Both the position numbers and the translations under genes were made by a program. The notes below the pieces were generated by a model, which worked only from the letters and a program-made list of their open reading frames with translations, was not told the origin of the DNA and searched no databases. Below, piece by piece: positions 30,839 to 43,359 of a stretch of 64,000 nucleotides of DNA. How positions within the stretch are numbered: the stretch's first letter is position 1; every line of letters starts with the position of its first letter. The stretch lies in NCBI GenBank assembly GCA_934045075.1, contig OW203732.1, positions 17,205,889 through 17,269,888 of the forward strand, given 5' to 3'. Origin of the DNA: Yponomeuta sedellus (Eukaryota; Arthropoda; Insecta; Lepidoptera; Yponomeutidae).

Positions 30839-31009
30839 TTCTCTATCTATGTATCTACTGAGTGTGTATAACACATTGACATCGTTTACGTTGTTGTGAC
30901 CATATTTTATTCTGAACGTTATCATCATCATAATATAATAATATTATACATCAACTTTCCTTTATCAAGCAGCCTGTCCCTCCGGGATTTAGGCGTGAGT
31001 TTATTTAGG

Positions 31010-32440
31010 TACTAAGTCCTTAGAGGATGACTAACAAACTTCCCAACGTTTCATTGTATGCAAATTTTGTTGTTTATTGTTTGTTATTATTATTAGCTTT
31101 GAAGTAGTACAGTCGACAGCACATTTACCTTTACGCGCGTGCTCACAATTCACGACTGAAATGTAAAGGTTTATCTGCTGGAGACTGTACCCTGTCAAAC
31201 ATAACATCAATGATTAGTATATTTCAAAACATGCTTCGAATTATTATTATTAACATTATTTATTGCACCAAGTAAATATCGTACAATAGGCGCGCTTAAT
31301 ACTAATTAGTATTTTATTCATAATAATGAAAAACGTTCCGATGACGTAGTGAAATTTCAAGTTAGGTACCGATGCGCAAGAAGAAAGTCCTTCGACTTTG
31401 ATTGAGACTCCTAAAACTACACGCCCAAAGAAAAGACCCCGCATTTCCCCAATAAAACTCAAACCCATTTAACACTGCGAGTGCAGGCAGCGATTTTACG
31501 GGCCCGCCAAGTGCGTTTCCAAGTAATACGTCAAGAAAGCGCGCGCTGTCGTCCGACATCGACACGACACGCCGTCTGCGGTCTGCGGTCGCGCCTCCAT
31601 ATTATTGAACTTGCTTCGGCGTCTACACAAGTTGTATTTAGGAAGCAGCTTTTTGAAATGCGTCGATCCATTAAACACGAGGTCAATGCAAGCGAGGTGC
31701 AACCTCCAGGCCCAGGCGGTTTCCTTGCCTACCCTCTTTATGCTGCTGTCGGAGAGTCTCCTGCGTAGACATAAATTGCCCTACGCAACATAGAAATACC
31801 TGAAAGCGTATCGGCCAAAGTAAGGATAACACATTAAGAAGAAGAAGTAGGAAATGTAGGTACTATATAGGCACGCTTTCAGTTCCGTTTTTGTATAGAG
31901 AAGCAGGGTTAGGAATCGGTATTCTATGCAAAGGCAGAACCAGGAGCATTCCCTAGATTAGATAAATTCTACTCAGAATTTTAATAAGCTTGCCTAGGAT
32001 CAGATGAAATCATTAGTCCAACCCCTAACATGGTTACGCTGTCTGCCCGACACGGGATTTATTTAAAATAAGTTTTTCAAGTGATAAAATGCTATACTAA
32101 TGGAAGATATCGTGGGAAGTGTAAGGTATTCAAGCGTCAATTTATTTAAGTACGTGTATTTATGATGCTGCGACGCCACTACTTTTACGACATCAACATC
32201 ATAAACCTGTCATTTCCCATTTCCCTTCTACTTACTTGTACACACCTCATATCGACACATCAGAGAGAGTAGCCTCCCTGAGGTCTGAATTATAGCTATT
32301 GGCTTGGCGCGAATCAATGCGGAAGGCCAACTATACCGCTACTGCCATTCAAGGGTTAGAACTAAATCCGCAGTGCGTGTCATACTTGTTTTCTTTGTTG
32401 CACATGGAACTGCATGCCGCAGTTGAGTAAATTGTCAGTA
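31010..32440. other. No gene recognised; moderately GC-rich block 31480-31790
   Basis: Overlapping short frames lie on both strands in the GC-richer block, including a 95-codon plus frame (31481-31768), but none has a motif and no splice pair stands out. Elsewhere AT-rich spacer. Confidence 0.4.
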
Positions 32441-32446
32441 TTTATT

Positions 32447-32703
32447 GGTCGTCGTCGTCGTCGTCAGGCTATACTAGTCCACTGCTGGACATAGCCCTCC
32501 CCTAAAGACGCCACGTTGTGCTATCATAGGGGGTAGTGCCCATAAATCCCCACGCTGGGCATGCGGGTTGGGGATCGCAGTTCGGTGGAATTGTACTGCA
32601 GGGGACGCTGCTGCCCACCCCCCCGGTTTGTGTCCCTTAGTCGCCATTTACGACACCCGCGGGAAGAATTGGGTTGGTGCTATTCTCTAGGCCGACACCA
32701 CAC
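32447..32703 (-). mobile_element. R-family short retroposon, near full length
   Basis: GTC tail repeat (32449-32465), ctatactagtccactgctgg, cggttggggatcgcagttcg-type body, and the head end ttctctaggccgacaccaca. Same structure as 2701-2955. TSD not clear. Confidence 0.75.
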
Positions 32704-32904
32704 TGCAGGGATTGGTGCGGGAACATTTTTATTGCATTCGTGGGTTTTACAATGCTAGTATTTTTAATGGCTCTACAACGGTACATAAATGAAGGAACGT
32801 TAAACCTGAAAATATGAAAATTCATTCGATTCTGTTGTTTGCAAATAAAAATCTGTTGATTCCAGTTCGGTACCGAAAAATTGGTAATATAATATTTAGT
32901 ATTT

Positions 32905-33015
32905 CTTAATGATTCGTGATACTCATACATATTTATATACTACGGGTTATATATATAACGTAGTTATAAATATTTGGTAAATAATCGCGAACCCGTTTAA
33001 TATATAAATGAATAT
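32905..33015. mobile_element. A-family foldback element, short copy
   Basis: Left end is the complement of the family's outer end (cttaatgattcgtgatactc). The right part is taaataatcgcgaacccgtt, taatatataa. The centre is lost. Confidence 0.6.
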
Positions 33016-33559
33016 AATATTTGCTTAACAGTATTTACTGATATATAAACATTATATCTACAGATATTACTTACACTACTCCACTACTTACACTATTATT
33101 TTAAAAATGGAACTAAACCTAAACCATTATAATTTAAATAAAATATTTGAGCCAGATCGCTGTCGGTCGGCAGAGTACCAAGAAGGCTGGCGGCATTGCC
33201 TCGCTGTATGCCTAGGCAAAGCCATATTTGCTTGGGATATTACATATGACACATGAGCTGAATTTCGTGAAGGTGTTTGAGTTTGCATTTTTGATACTTT
33301 AATTATGAATGAAACTGAGCGCAATTAGAAGTCAGTTTATGATTTATAGTTAAGAATATGTACGTTCTCTTTTCGTTCAACCACTTTATTTGTGACGATG
33401 TTGTTGCCAACAAATATTTTTTTAGATACATCCATGCCTTCACTTGAGATAGAAGATTAGTGCAGGACTGTTTTACGTGCGTAAAAAAAACAGTATCTCG
33501 CCATAGATACATCGATTGACTACAAACGTCCAAAAGTAACTTCGCGTTACTATTTAGAA

Positions 33560-33797
33560 TAAATAAATATTCATGGACATATTACAAAGATCTCGTTAGC
33601 CCCATCCTAAGTACAAACTAAATGTGTTACAGGTGCTAACTCGACGACAGATTTAATACAATAAATACATAGGTAACATCCAAGACCCGAGACAAACTAG
33701 AAAAGTTCTTTTCCTAGTTTGACCCGGCCGGGGATCGAACCCGAGACCTTCGGTTGTACAGTCAGCGTGCCAAGCCGCTGCGCCACCGAGGCCGTCA
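33560..33797 (-). mobile_element. tRNA-headed SINE, second type
   Basis: On the minus strand: head gacggcctcggtggcgcagc, ggcttggcacgctgactgt, B box gggttcgatccccggccggg (complement at about 33721-33740). The body has caaactaggaaaagaact and acccatc-type A/T-rich sequence down to about 33560. The head folds like a tRNA and differs from the B and F families. Confidence 0.75.
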
Positions 33798-34194
33798 AAA
33801 TAATTGTTGCTCAAGGATTCTAGCTATTAACGAAAAATCTATGGATCCCATTTCTGAGCGGATGTTAGTGGAGTTGCCGGCCCATTTACAAACACGCCGA
33901 TTAACTTATCGATTAACACCGTTTAAGACCGACTGTGTATCATTAATTCCTGGAGCTTTCACGACATCATCATGCAAACGCGTATTCTAATTTCAATATC
34001 CATCTCCGATACAGTTTATTGAAGTTTTCCATCTATTAATATCACGGCAATCTGTGCAAATAGGCAATTTATACATCGACAGTTGCCGTGTGACTGGTAA
34101 CAGGTGATTTAGACCAAACGAATGTAGGTAAGCCCGGTACAATGCCTTCTCTTGTACCTATCACCGACTACCCGTCTCTAATTTCTTTCTTGTC

Positions 34195-34320
34195 TCCGTC
34201 TATGGTAGCCTGGAAGAAATTGCTTTTAGTAATAGGGCCGCCATTTGTACTGTATTTTTTATATAATTTCTGTTACTGTAATTTCTGTGTACAATAAAGA
34301 ATATTCTATCTATCTATCAC
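34195..34320 (+). mobile_element. LINE 3' UTR fragment
   Basis: agcctggaagaaattgcttt, tagtaatagggccgccattt, then aataaagaatattctatcta with a short CTAT tail. Confidence 0.65.
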
Positions 34321-34556
34321 TTTTTATTATTTAAGTCTCGTGTGTTTGTGATTTCGTTGTAGCGATCAATCAATTAGTTTGTATTCGTGCACTGCAACCA
34401 AGGCACATTTAAGCGCAATCTTGTTTTTCGTTGATTTGTAACAATCACCTCCATTTGCAAAAATACAATAAAATCGCTCGAGGACAGGCTAATGTATAGC
34501 GCACGAGCCTCGAGCGCAGGCACGTTGATTAATTAATAACTTTCGTTCTTCAAATT

Positions 34557-34735
34557 AAGCCATGTTGGAGGCCTTATGGGCGGCTTGATAACTTCTGACA
34601 GTAAGGCCCGCCACTGTCTTACATCCTCCACCAACCTGGAATTGGCCCCGTGGTGGAGTATGGCCTAACCTTCCTGCGATGCCGGAAGAGACCCGTGCCC
34701 CAGCAGTGGGGACATACAAGGGTTGATATCAATAG
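34557..34735 (+). mobile_element. 5S-derived SINE, 3' part
   Basis: aggccttatgggcggcttga, tcctccaccaacctggaatt, gtggtggagtatggcctaac, cccagcagtggggacataca, agggttgata. 5'-truncated. Confidence 0.8.
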
Positions 34736-35010
34736 CGATATCGTTCTTCAAGTCTAAACACGGCATTACGTGTTGCAATTAATCCGGGGCGTGCGGTGAC
34801 ACCCCCTACATTAATTAGAACGAAGCATTAATATCCAGAGCATGAGGATGTTCGGTTTCACGCCTCACTGTTATAAATGAATAATAACAACTTCCACATA
34901 ACACAATCAGTTGGAACGCGGTGGGAGAGCACGACATACAAACAGCCTACGGATGGTAATGGCCGCCCCGTCATCCTTGATGATTATGATTTCCTCTTTT
35001 CCTTACCTCA

Positions 35011-35330
35011 TCTCGTCTCGTCTCGTCTCGTCTCGTCTCGTCTCGTCTCGTCTCGTCTCGTCTCGTCTCGTCTCGTCTCGTCTCGTCTCGTCTCGTCTCG
35101 TCTCGTCTCGTCTCGTCTCGTCTCGTCTCGTCTCGTCTCGTCTCGTCTCGTCTCGTCTCGTCTCGTCTCGTCTCGTCTCGTCTCGTCTCGTCTCGTCTCG
35201 TCTCGTCTCGTCTCGTCTCGTCTCGTCTCGTCTCGTCTCGTCTCGTCTCGTCTCGTCTCGTCTCGTCTCGTCTCGTCTCGTCTCGTCTCGTCTCGTCTCG
35301 TCTCGTCTCGTCTCATCTCATCTTATCTTA
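35011..35330. repeat. (TCTCG)n microsatellite, about 60 perfect units
   Basis: 300 bp of uninterrupted TCTCG to about 35313, decaying into TCTCA/TCTTA. Because 5 is not a multiple of 3, it gives an open VSSRL-type frame on the plus strand and DETRR on the minus. The 196-, 170- and 102-codon frames here are this repeat. Confidence 0.97.
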
Positions 35331-35334
35331 AAAG

Positions 35335-35465
35335 TGACTACAATAATTACCTGTACTCGCCACTTCAGTTTACCCGTGGACATGGCAACTGCAACGCTGC
35401 CGAAACGTCGGGAATTAAGGTAATTACGTTTTACCTACTAAATAATCGCGATTGGATTAATAAAT
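35335..35465. mobile_element. A-family element, right half
   Basis: cgccacttcagtttacccgt, gcaacgctgccgaaacgtcg, ggaattaaggtaattacgtt, aataatcgcgatt. The left half is absent; the TCTCG array stands in its place. A worn outer-end motif may follow at 35530-35560. Confidence 0.7.
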
Positions 35466-35469
35466 AACA

Positions 35470-36320
35470 CAACATAACATTTACATACAGGTACATACAT
35501 TGCGTCTAACCATATACTAGGATACCGTATGTATGAATGAGTAACGCGAATAGTTAAGATATACTTCCCTTATCAGCGACATAGAATTCGTAGAAGTGAT
35601 CTCCATTTCTCGCGGTCTTGTGTGGCAACTTCTGGCTCTTTTCAGGCGAGCCTGTCATGCATAGGTAACAAAAGAAAAGTAATATACGCGTTGAGAACCG
35701 CACCTTTTTAAAGTAGGTTAAAATGGTCGGTTCTTTATGGGAACGGTTTTTATTTAAGGCTCGTAGGGATTGTGACCGATCCTAAGCAAAAACGGATCGT
35801 TTCCGGGATATTTAAACCGGGCTATTTTCCTGGTCCCTAACTAGTTTACGCTGTGCAATGTTAACCTGGCAAGGACTTCACAAACTTGGAAATACACCCA
35901 GACTGAGGCCATTTGTACAAATGTACTAGGTTTGCGAGGCTCAGTACTAACTGAGCCTTGTAAAACCATAACTCCTGTTCACGTGCTATCTCGAAAAGGG
36001 TCTGCGACCGCTATTGATATGGCTATCTCATCTTTTGAGGTTAGCCCACCAATAAGACAGTATAGTCATTAAAATTTTACTGTATTACGAGTCCCGTTTC
36101 CTTGCCATTCTACAGAGCCCGTTGTCCGTACGTTTCCGTAAACAGGCCGACAGTACAGATATCCGAATGAATAGGGAACAGCACAATATCAATAACGATA
36201 TTACCAGAACTGGAGCATGCGAAACGTGGCCCCAAACAATAATAAGCCATTTAATGAGCTAGGCTGTGCTGCCACCAAATAGTTCCTGAAACAGAAGGTC
36301 ATTTTTACTTCATATTTTTT
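35470..36320. other. No gene recognised
   Basis: Mixed spacer. gttaacctggcaaggacttc near 35860 recurs at about 55420 (gctatggtaaccaggcaagg), an unassigned shared fragment. Confidence 0.45.
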
Positions 36321-36324
36321 TATG

Positions 36325-36550
36325 TAGCTTATAAATATCCCACTGCAGGACACAGGCCTTTTCTCAGAGAGAAAGTATATACTTAATTACTACGCGTGCC
36401 CACCGCGGATTACCAATATCAAACGCTGAGGTATTTGAACACCTCAGATACTCAGGTTTCATCATCATGTCTTTCTTCACATCAGCGAATGGTATTGCTA
36501 CAAAAACGTCACAAATGAACATAACTTGGAAAAGAAAGTCAGCCCATGTC
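36325..36550 (-). mobile_element. B-family SINE, body and tail
   Basis: ataaatatcccactgcagga, cacaggccttttctcagaga, cgtgcccaccgcggattacc, acacctcagatactcaggtt, tggtattgctacaaaaacgt. The tRNA-like head is missing. Confidence 0.7.
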
Positions 36551-36559
36551 CACTTTAGG

Positions 36560-37190
36560 GCATCTTTGCCCTCTAACATCGCACTAAGCTCTTCGGTCCC
36601 TTGTCAGTCCACTGCCTTTCTGTTGCATTATTTACGTCATCTGCCCATCTGCCTGATAGAGGACGTCCAGTTTTCGGCTACCACTTAAGTAACCGCCGTG
36701 TTTATCGACCGTCCGCACACTACTACATCGACTTTGTATAGTTCGTAAACTGTAGTTTTGTGATTCGTGATTCGTGCGCCTACATCTTCTAATCTCGCTT
36801 AGCGATTCAACATTGATTTTGGCCTACCAATCAAAAGACGCCACATCTCTGTCCATGCAGGTTTGTCCATCTGGGGTTTATGCACGTCTTTGGGAAGTTG
36901 GTTGTTTGCTTTTTTGAGAGGCCCGTACTTGGCCTTTTTCAAAATCAGTAACTGAGTGAAATCAGTAACAAAAAAACTTAACATTTATGATCGATAACAT
37001 TGCCAATTACAGATTTCCACGGAATTACTTATATTTTTTTCTTATCTTGAGGCAGAGATTTGAGTACATATTGCTATTGTTATTGAAAAAATCTGTAATC
37101 GTTTGATTTATTTAGTTTTATGTTGTTTACTGTGCCACTTTTTATGACGAAGCTTTCTGTGAATTGTTGGATTGTGTAATGCCTCTTTCT
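36560..37190. other. No gene recognised
   Basis: Short minus-strand frames (36364-36579, 36799-36984) show no domain that I can support. Confidence 0.4.
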
Positions 37191-37194
37191 ATGG

Positions 37195-37600
37195 TCTAAA
37201 TAAAATATATCAGACCCCTGTAATGCTTATGGGGCCGAATCATTCCAGATCTTCTACACCTTCTTGTTAGTTGTCGGGTATAAACTCCGAGTATAATATG
37301 CAGTAAACTGGCCGCAACAAGGCGGTCGCACGGTTTCAGGGCGCGTATAAAGCATGACTCCACGGTCTTGACAATGGAAGTCCGGGTCTGCAAGTTGCAG
37401 ACCAGTCAGTGGACCAAATGGAATGGATGAAGTGGAAAATTCTCTAGCGTCGTTCTTTGTATTTTGCGGTTGAACACCGGCAGACCAGTTTTCAGTGACT
37501 GCGGTAATATTACAAGGCTTACTTGAAACACATCTGGTATTTGGTGTGCAAGATATTTATTTACAATTACTCTTCCTTTATTGTGACGCATTCTACAGTT
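37195..37600 (-). pseudogene. Possible BEL/Pao retrotransposon pol relic
   Basis: Two broken minus-strand frames. In one frame around 37350-37425 the peptide PLTGLQLADPDFHCQDR appears, which resembles the LADPDF segment in the protease region of BEL/Pao elements; the usual LLGAD that should follow is not readable. Neighbouring frames start near 37591 and 37393 and are shifted relative to it. Recognition rests on one motif. Confidence 0.3.
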
Positions 37601-37609
37601 GAAAAAAAA

Positions 37610-40600
37610 TCACGTATATCTAGCATTTATTGTCTTGTAAACTCTACTTTTATACTTCCATGCTTCAATTTGATTTAAAACTACTCTACTATAGAATCTA
37701 CAAAACTACTTTCTAGTTTATTGAAACTTAAGAATATATTTTCAAAGGATTACATATTATTATTTCACATTTCAATTTAATAACTTAAATTTCATTCAAA
37801 TTTTAATTATGCATGTGATTTAATTGATTTTGCTTGATTCTGTCCTTTCCGCTGTTACGTATCTGTTAAAATATGTTGTTTATTAATATCAGTAGGAGAA
37901 CCAACGATCCCTAATACACAGGTTTCTACCTAGTTTAGGGGTCAGAAGTTCGAATTTTACAATGACACTGTGTACGAACAACCTCTGTATTTAGCTTAAG
38001 ATAAAAAATTGTAGACTGTACAAATAAATATTTTTTATTTTTTTTATTTATTTTATTATGACGGTAAGGATTCTAACATTTCCAACGTAACTCAAAGTTA
38101 ATCAAATCTATGGAAGCAAAAAAAGTAATATGTAAGACCAATAGATGACAGCTCTAAATGATGTTGTTTGAAAACATGCAGTTCACGTAGGTATCCTATA
38201 GCAAAGCTAATGTCATCAGCCTTTAGTATTATACGAATCAATGGTTGTAGATGACAGACTTTGTAAATGTAAAAATCACAGTATAAATGTGTCATATTAT
38301 GATAGCTAATGTATTGAAACCTCCTAATAAACATGTACCTGGCCGGCGGCGGGGCTGTCAATGTATTTAAATTTAGGCGTACCATAAAATGGTAATGTTT
38401 TAGGCATCGGTCGTGGATATAGTAAGCTAGGAAATACAGCTGATGGACTAAAAGATGAAAAACTACGAGTTTAAAGATAATCCTCCACTTTTATTGCTAC
38501 AGATCATTTCGCTACAGCTATAGTATCAGCCACCACTATCACCACACAGTGTCACTGCGCCGCCAGCCTTGACAATGGCGGCCTACACTGCCGCGAAAGC
38601 GCCTAGACTGGTTCCAGCTCAATTAAAGCCGTGGTGATTTGCGATCGGATGCGTCCGACACTGACGCTAGATGCCGGGTGCGCTAGGCAAATTACATGAC
38701 AGAAATACCGGTCGGTATTACGAGGTACGGCTTAGATATTGGGCATAAATCCTGATTTATTATCATAGTACAATGGCAATAGAATGGACGCGTGGATTCA
38801 TTTTATTGCTGCTTCAAGTTGTTGCTCATGGACGACGTATACATTGGCACTGGTATTGGCATAGGCACTTTCTTAGTATCAATGAATGTGGTTTAATCCA
38901 CTAACTTACATAATTAAGGCGCTGGGCTTGAATTTTGTTAATGCATTTTAGTATAATGACTGAAGTCTGCACTTGCACTAGTCAAACTTTCTAGGCGTGA
39001 ATGGAATGCAAAAACCTATCACGTGAACAGACCGTGACAGCAATTTTACCCCTGGAATCGCTCTTGAGTGCTCATTTGAAGATGCTGTTTGAAACAAAGG
39101 TGGAACTTGACAGCGCACTGAAGAGCGAAGGACTTTATTAACGAACCTAAATGTCAGTCGCCGCGTATCTTTAGGTGTCAATCAAGCCGACCCGTACTCA
39201 ACCACTGCTGGACATAGGCTTCTCCTAAGCACTCCACTCCCGTCTGGCCTTGGCCATACTCATGCAGCCCCTGTCAATATTCTGTCTAGTTTTGAGCCAG
39301 GAGGCACCTAATCTGTACCCACCCGACTGCATGAAGTAGATCCTGCCGCTCTCGTAAGGTACTTTTTAGTCATTTCAAAAAGTGTATCTCATAGGTACTG
39401 CTTAAATATTGATAGACGCAAAAGCTTATGATAATGGGACTTACCTAATAACGTACACAAATATTGTCCTGTAATCCCTGAAAGTCCTTCTGTAACAAGG
39501 TATTTGTTTAAAAATCTGGATGTCTGCGAGCATTATCGAAGTGGAAATTGCTGCATAGCTTAGCGGCTTTCTCGACGAGTGCCGGTTGACACTGAAAAGT
39601 TATGTACCTACCATGCAGTTTGAACTAAGTTACCTTGCCTGTAGTAACTTAAACGTGAACCAATTGAGCCTGTTTTACATAAACGACCCGCCGATAGATT
39701 ATCTTACAGTTTTTGAAATTAGAGATCTGCTTGTCAATCAGCCGATATTCGTCCACTGCTGGCTTCTCTCAAGGCATGCCTTTTCTGTCTGTTTCTGGCC
39801 GTACTCGGCCCCGTATGCAGCAGCATTTGCCTCAGATCGCCGGTCCTGCCGGCTGGTGGGTAACTTGTGCTTATGCTGCACAAAAGTAGGTACTTGTATT
39901 GTGCGAATTAACCGCAGTTTAGCGCACAAGCTCAGGAGGTTTACGAGCACGGCCAGAGCAGGCGCATTAGCGATTCGCTTGTGGAGCGTGTCGAAGCCAC
40001 TCTTGGGCTCAATAACACCTCCACTTTTGTTGGTTAGCGTTTTCGCTTGGAATCTACCGAATTTGGTATTTTATTGGATATTTCTTTTATTTTCTTGATG
40101 TCATCTTTCGATCCCATCTCGTGTATCGCCCGGTTGGTTTTGGCAAAGGTTAAGGTTTAATATACTAGGCAAAATTGATGGGAATGGAAAACCTGAAGGA
40201 CCTCTTTCAACACTAAAGACATCGCTGGTAGGCATCGCTTTTCAGTGTAATTTCCTCCCACCTGGAAAATACTTTTGATACGCATTTGGACAACCCTCAA
40301 GGTTTCCTGTCAGTCGCAACATTTATGTACCTCCTATGTTTTCTCTTCTTCCGGACTTTAGAGAAACCTTATTCAGCGCTCGCGAACTCCATCGAGAGTC
40401 GCAGGTCCTGGGCAGCCATCGTCCCGACGCTGGCCAATGCTAAGAAACGACCTCGTAAAACATTGCCGGCAATGGTGAGAGGCAAGGCTTGTTCCCAAGG
40501 CCTTAGTTTGCACACAAAGGTGTGTTTATTAGAATGTTGTTTGTATGTGTTTTATTTGATATGTTTGTTTTAATTGCGAATTATCAAATTACCCATTTTA

Positions 40601-40630
40601 AATTAAACTGTTAATTTTTTTAATTTTGAA
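37610..40630. other. No gene recognised (3 kb)
   Basis: Mostly AT-rich. A worn antisense LINE tail lies at about 39185-39310 (tactcaaccactgctggaca). A GC-richer patch lies at 38520-38720. A 170-codon plus frame (39586-40098) has odd composition and no domain. I cannot support a gene. Confidence 0.45.
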
Positions 40631-40636
40631 TTTGCA

Positions 40637-40892
40637 ATATTATCTATCATCATCATCATCAACCCACTATGTCCCCACCGCTTGCAAGACTAGTGGCTGG
40701 TCTCACTGTCAGAAGTTTTCAAGCCGCCTGCCATCTATCGACGGCAGCCAAAACCAACTGCTTAACGTGGCTTGCGAAGTACGGTTCCGCTCGGAAAAAT
40801 GCCACTAGCGTTAGTCATAGACGGTTTACACATCCATGCCCTGAACGCGCCCTGTGTTGCTTAACTTTCGTAATCGTTTAAGATCACTCATA
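40637..40892 (-). mobile_element. 5S-derived SINE, variant copy
   Basis: catcatcatcatcaacccac tail, tcaagccgcctgccatctat, cggaaaaatgccactagcgt, ttgcttaactttcgtaatcg. Same gttagtcatag variant as 27725-27990. Confidence 0.75.
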
Positions 40893-40899
40893 ATATTAC

Positions 40900-41660
40900 C
40901 TATAACCTGCCTTAACTATAAGTGAGAAATGTTCCATAGGACAGATAAGTCCATAACCAATTTTGTAAAACATATAAACATTCATTATCTGTGCCTGTAT
41001 TTTCTGCAAATAAATGAATAAAAATTAAACAACATTAATGAAGTATTTAAATAGAGCACTCTAAGAATATTTCTTTGGTGAAAAATTTTACCACACGAGT
41101 GTTCTGGGTTATAATATGGCGTCACGAAAATCAAATTGCTGACTTTAACTGTCATGTTGTTTATAAATAGACCTAATGTGTGAAATAAAAATTATAAGTA
41201 GTTTTTTTAAAACCCGACTTAGACGTGGCTAACATTAATCTGTTAAATTGCTATGTATCATTGCACGTAACCTCTTTTCATTAAGCCAAAGTTTTGTTTA
41301 GCGCCCTTAGTTTTGGAGGTCTGCGGAATAACCCGAGAGCGCGTAGAAATGGCCCGTAACTTATTTTATGGGCACGAGAGGGATTTGCTTTTTTGGTCGA
41401 ATAACGATTTGTTTGTGACCCCTGCCAATAGGCTTGTTAATTTAACGGCGGTTCTTATTAATTATTACATTACGCACCAATTTCCAATTTTCTAAATTGC
41501 CTACTTACACGAAATGAGTCTCTAATTTCTGCACAAATGTAAGTCTTTGCAGAAAAGACCTAAATATTACTTACTTACACATAATTACTTGAATTACAGG
41601 TAAGAAACCAATGAGCCTTTGTCCGACTCAGCCAAAATACTCTATTTTAAGTTAAGAGAG
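40900..41660. other. No gene recognised
   Basis: AT-rich spacer. An acceptor-donor juxtaposition (acag|gtaaga) at about 41597-41604 lacks a pyrimidine tract. Confidence 0.45.
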
Positions 41661-41720
41661 TAGTAGAAGAGAGTACTGCTACTTATGTATGCGGAATAGA
41701 AAAAATAAACAAATGTATAT

Positions 41721-42126
41721 GGGTTCGAGTCCCGGCATGGGTGAAATTTTTAGCCTCTAATTAGGTTTTTAAATTTGTTCCTTAGCACGGGTTAGTGCAT
41801 TAAAAATAAAAATAGTGTAATCATGTGGGTACAGTGATATCGTTCCGATGTTAAACCTAACTGCAAAGTAGGTAGTCGGGGCTGTAAGTAATGCAATTTG
41901 CTTAAGTCAGATGTCGCTGCCTGTACGTAATACAGAGAATATTGTAAAGAGGTTCGAAATTTCACTGATGCCGTGAGTCGCTCATTGGCTCAATTGGTAG
42001 AGCGCTGGTACGGATAGCCAGAGGTTGCGGGTTCGAGTCCCGGCATGGGTGAAATTTTTAGCCTCTAAATAGGGTTTTAAATTTGTTCCTTAGCACGGGT
42101 TAGTGCATTAAAAATAAAAATAGTGT
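41721..42126 (+). mobile_element. F-family tRNA-like retroposon, copy F4 (dimer)
   Basis: Two forward-oriented units. The first starts inside the B box (gggttcgagtcccggcatgg) and includes the tail and 170-bp spacer; the second has a whole tRNA-like unit (ctcaattggtagagcgctgg) and tail (cacgggttagtgcattaaaa). Exact 10-bp TSD aaatgtatat at 41711-41720 and 42127-42136 inside mariner sequence that is otherwise collinear with M3. Confidence 0.92.
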
Positions 42127-42147
42127 AAATGTATATGGCTAAATATG

Positions 42148-43184
42148 CTTTTTCTAAGTATTCTCCACTATGATCGATGCACTTTTGCATTCGATAAAAC
42201 CAATTTGTACAACACTTTTTCCACTCTGATTGAGGTATCTCCAAAACGTGCTGTTTGAACGCATCTACGGCATGTTCACGGGTCGAAAATCATTGACCAC
42301 TTAATTTATTCTTTAAATTTGGGAATAAATAGAAATCATTGGGAGCCAAATCAGGGTTGTACGGTGGATGACCCATCAATTCTATCCAAAAATGTAGTTG
42401 TTTCCTGAGATGTATGACAGCTGGCATTGTCATGGTGAAGTATGATTCTGTGTCGCTGGTTGTTTTGGCGTATTTCTTCAAATACTTCCGGCAAACAAAT
42501 GGTCATGTACCACTCCGAATTAACCGTTCTGCGATTCTCCAGTGGTATTGTAGCCACATGGCCATTAATACCAAAAAAGCAGGCCACCATTTGCTTTACA
42601 GTGCTTTTTGCACGAGCCACTTTCGTAGGGTTCGGCTCATTTTGAAACACCCAAACTGTTGATTGTTGTTTAGTTTCGGGATCGTACGCGTAGATACAGG
42701 ATTCGTCACCTGTGTAGATATTATAAACAGATTTTGAGTCGACTCCGTTGAATTTTTTTAAGGTTTTCTTGCACCATTCGACGCGAGCATCTTTTTGATC
42801 CTGAGTTAAGTTGTGCGGGATCCAACGCGAACAAATTTTTTTTACAGACAAATGTTCATGTAATATCCTATGAATGCTCGTCATACATATGCCCAGAATA
42901 GCCTCTATCTCGCGATACGTAACATGGCGGTCTTGCATTATTAGTTTTCGCACAGCTTCAATATTTTGTGGCACAACCACCGATTTCGGGCGACCTTCTT
43001 TAACTTCGTCCGTGAGCTTACTGCGCCCGCGATTAAACTCACTAAACCAGTGATACACAGTCGTTTTTGATGGAGCTTCACCACCAAAAGTCGAAGTTAG
43101 TTGATCTACGCACTGTTGTTGCGTTAAACCACGTCGAAAATCGTAATAAATCATAGCACGAATATTTTCACGAGTGAGTTCCAT
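42148..43184 (-). pseudogene. mariner transposase, broken (M2)
   Basis: Starts MELTREN at 43184 and is open for about 277 codons from there. It keeps the helix-turn-helix region, the first aspartate (TGDES) and the second (HHDNAS). A short deletion after TTTFLD shifts the frame; the third aspartate region (NPDLAPNDFYLFP) reads on in another frame. The C-terminus has a further stop (tcaatgatt) and a worn end. The open frame can be extended upstream of the true start, but the family start is the MELT methionine. Confidence 0.88.
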
Positions 43185-43359
43185 TTTTTCAGCAATATGA
43201 CATTTTAAACCCAACAGAAACAAAACACTAACGTATAAGAGAAAAATATTAGCGGCCAGTATTAAAAAAAGAACGAATTTGACCATGGAGACCAGACATT
43301 GCGTTTAAAATTATTGGAATCCCAGATTCCACATACATAAGTAGCAGCCTGTGTTCATA

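Larger units (their letters stand above)
41670..43353 (-). mobile_element. mariner element, copy M2, interrupted by F4
   Basis: Inverted-repeat ends ctgctacttatgtatgcgga (left) and complement gtagcagcctgtg (right, ending about 43353). Both ends are diverged and the TA duplication is not recognisable. A 406-bp F-family retroposon plus a 10-bp TSD interrupts the 3' end at 41711-42136. Without it, the mariner is about 1,270 bp. Confidence 0.9.

Noticed and set aside
34877..35467. 196- and 170-codon ORFs (plus) and 102-codon ORF (minus)
   Set aside because: Translation of the TCTCG microsatellite; periodic VSSRL and DETRR peptides.
39586..40098. 170-codon ORF
   Set aside because: No recognisable domain, mixed composition, no splice or promoter support, no second copy; most likely chance.
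41597..41604. Second ratchet splice site (acag|gtaaga)
   Set aside because: No pyrimidine tract upstream and a weaker donor.
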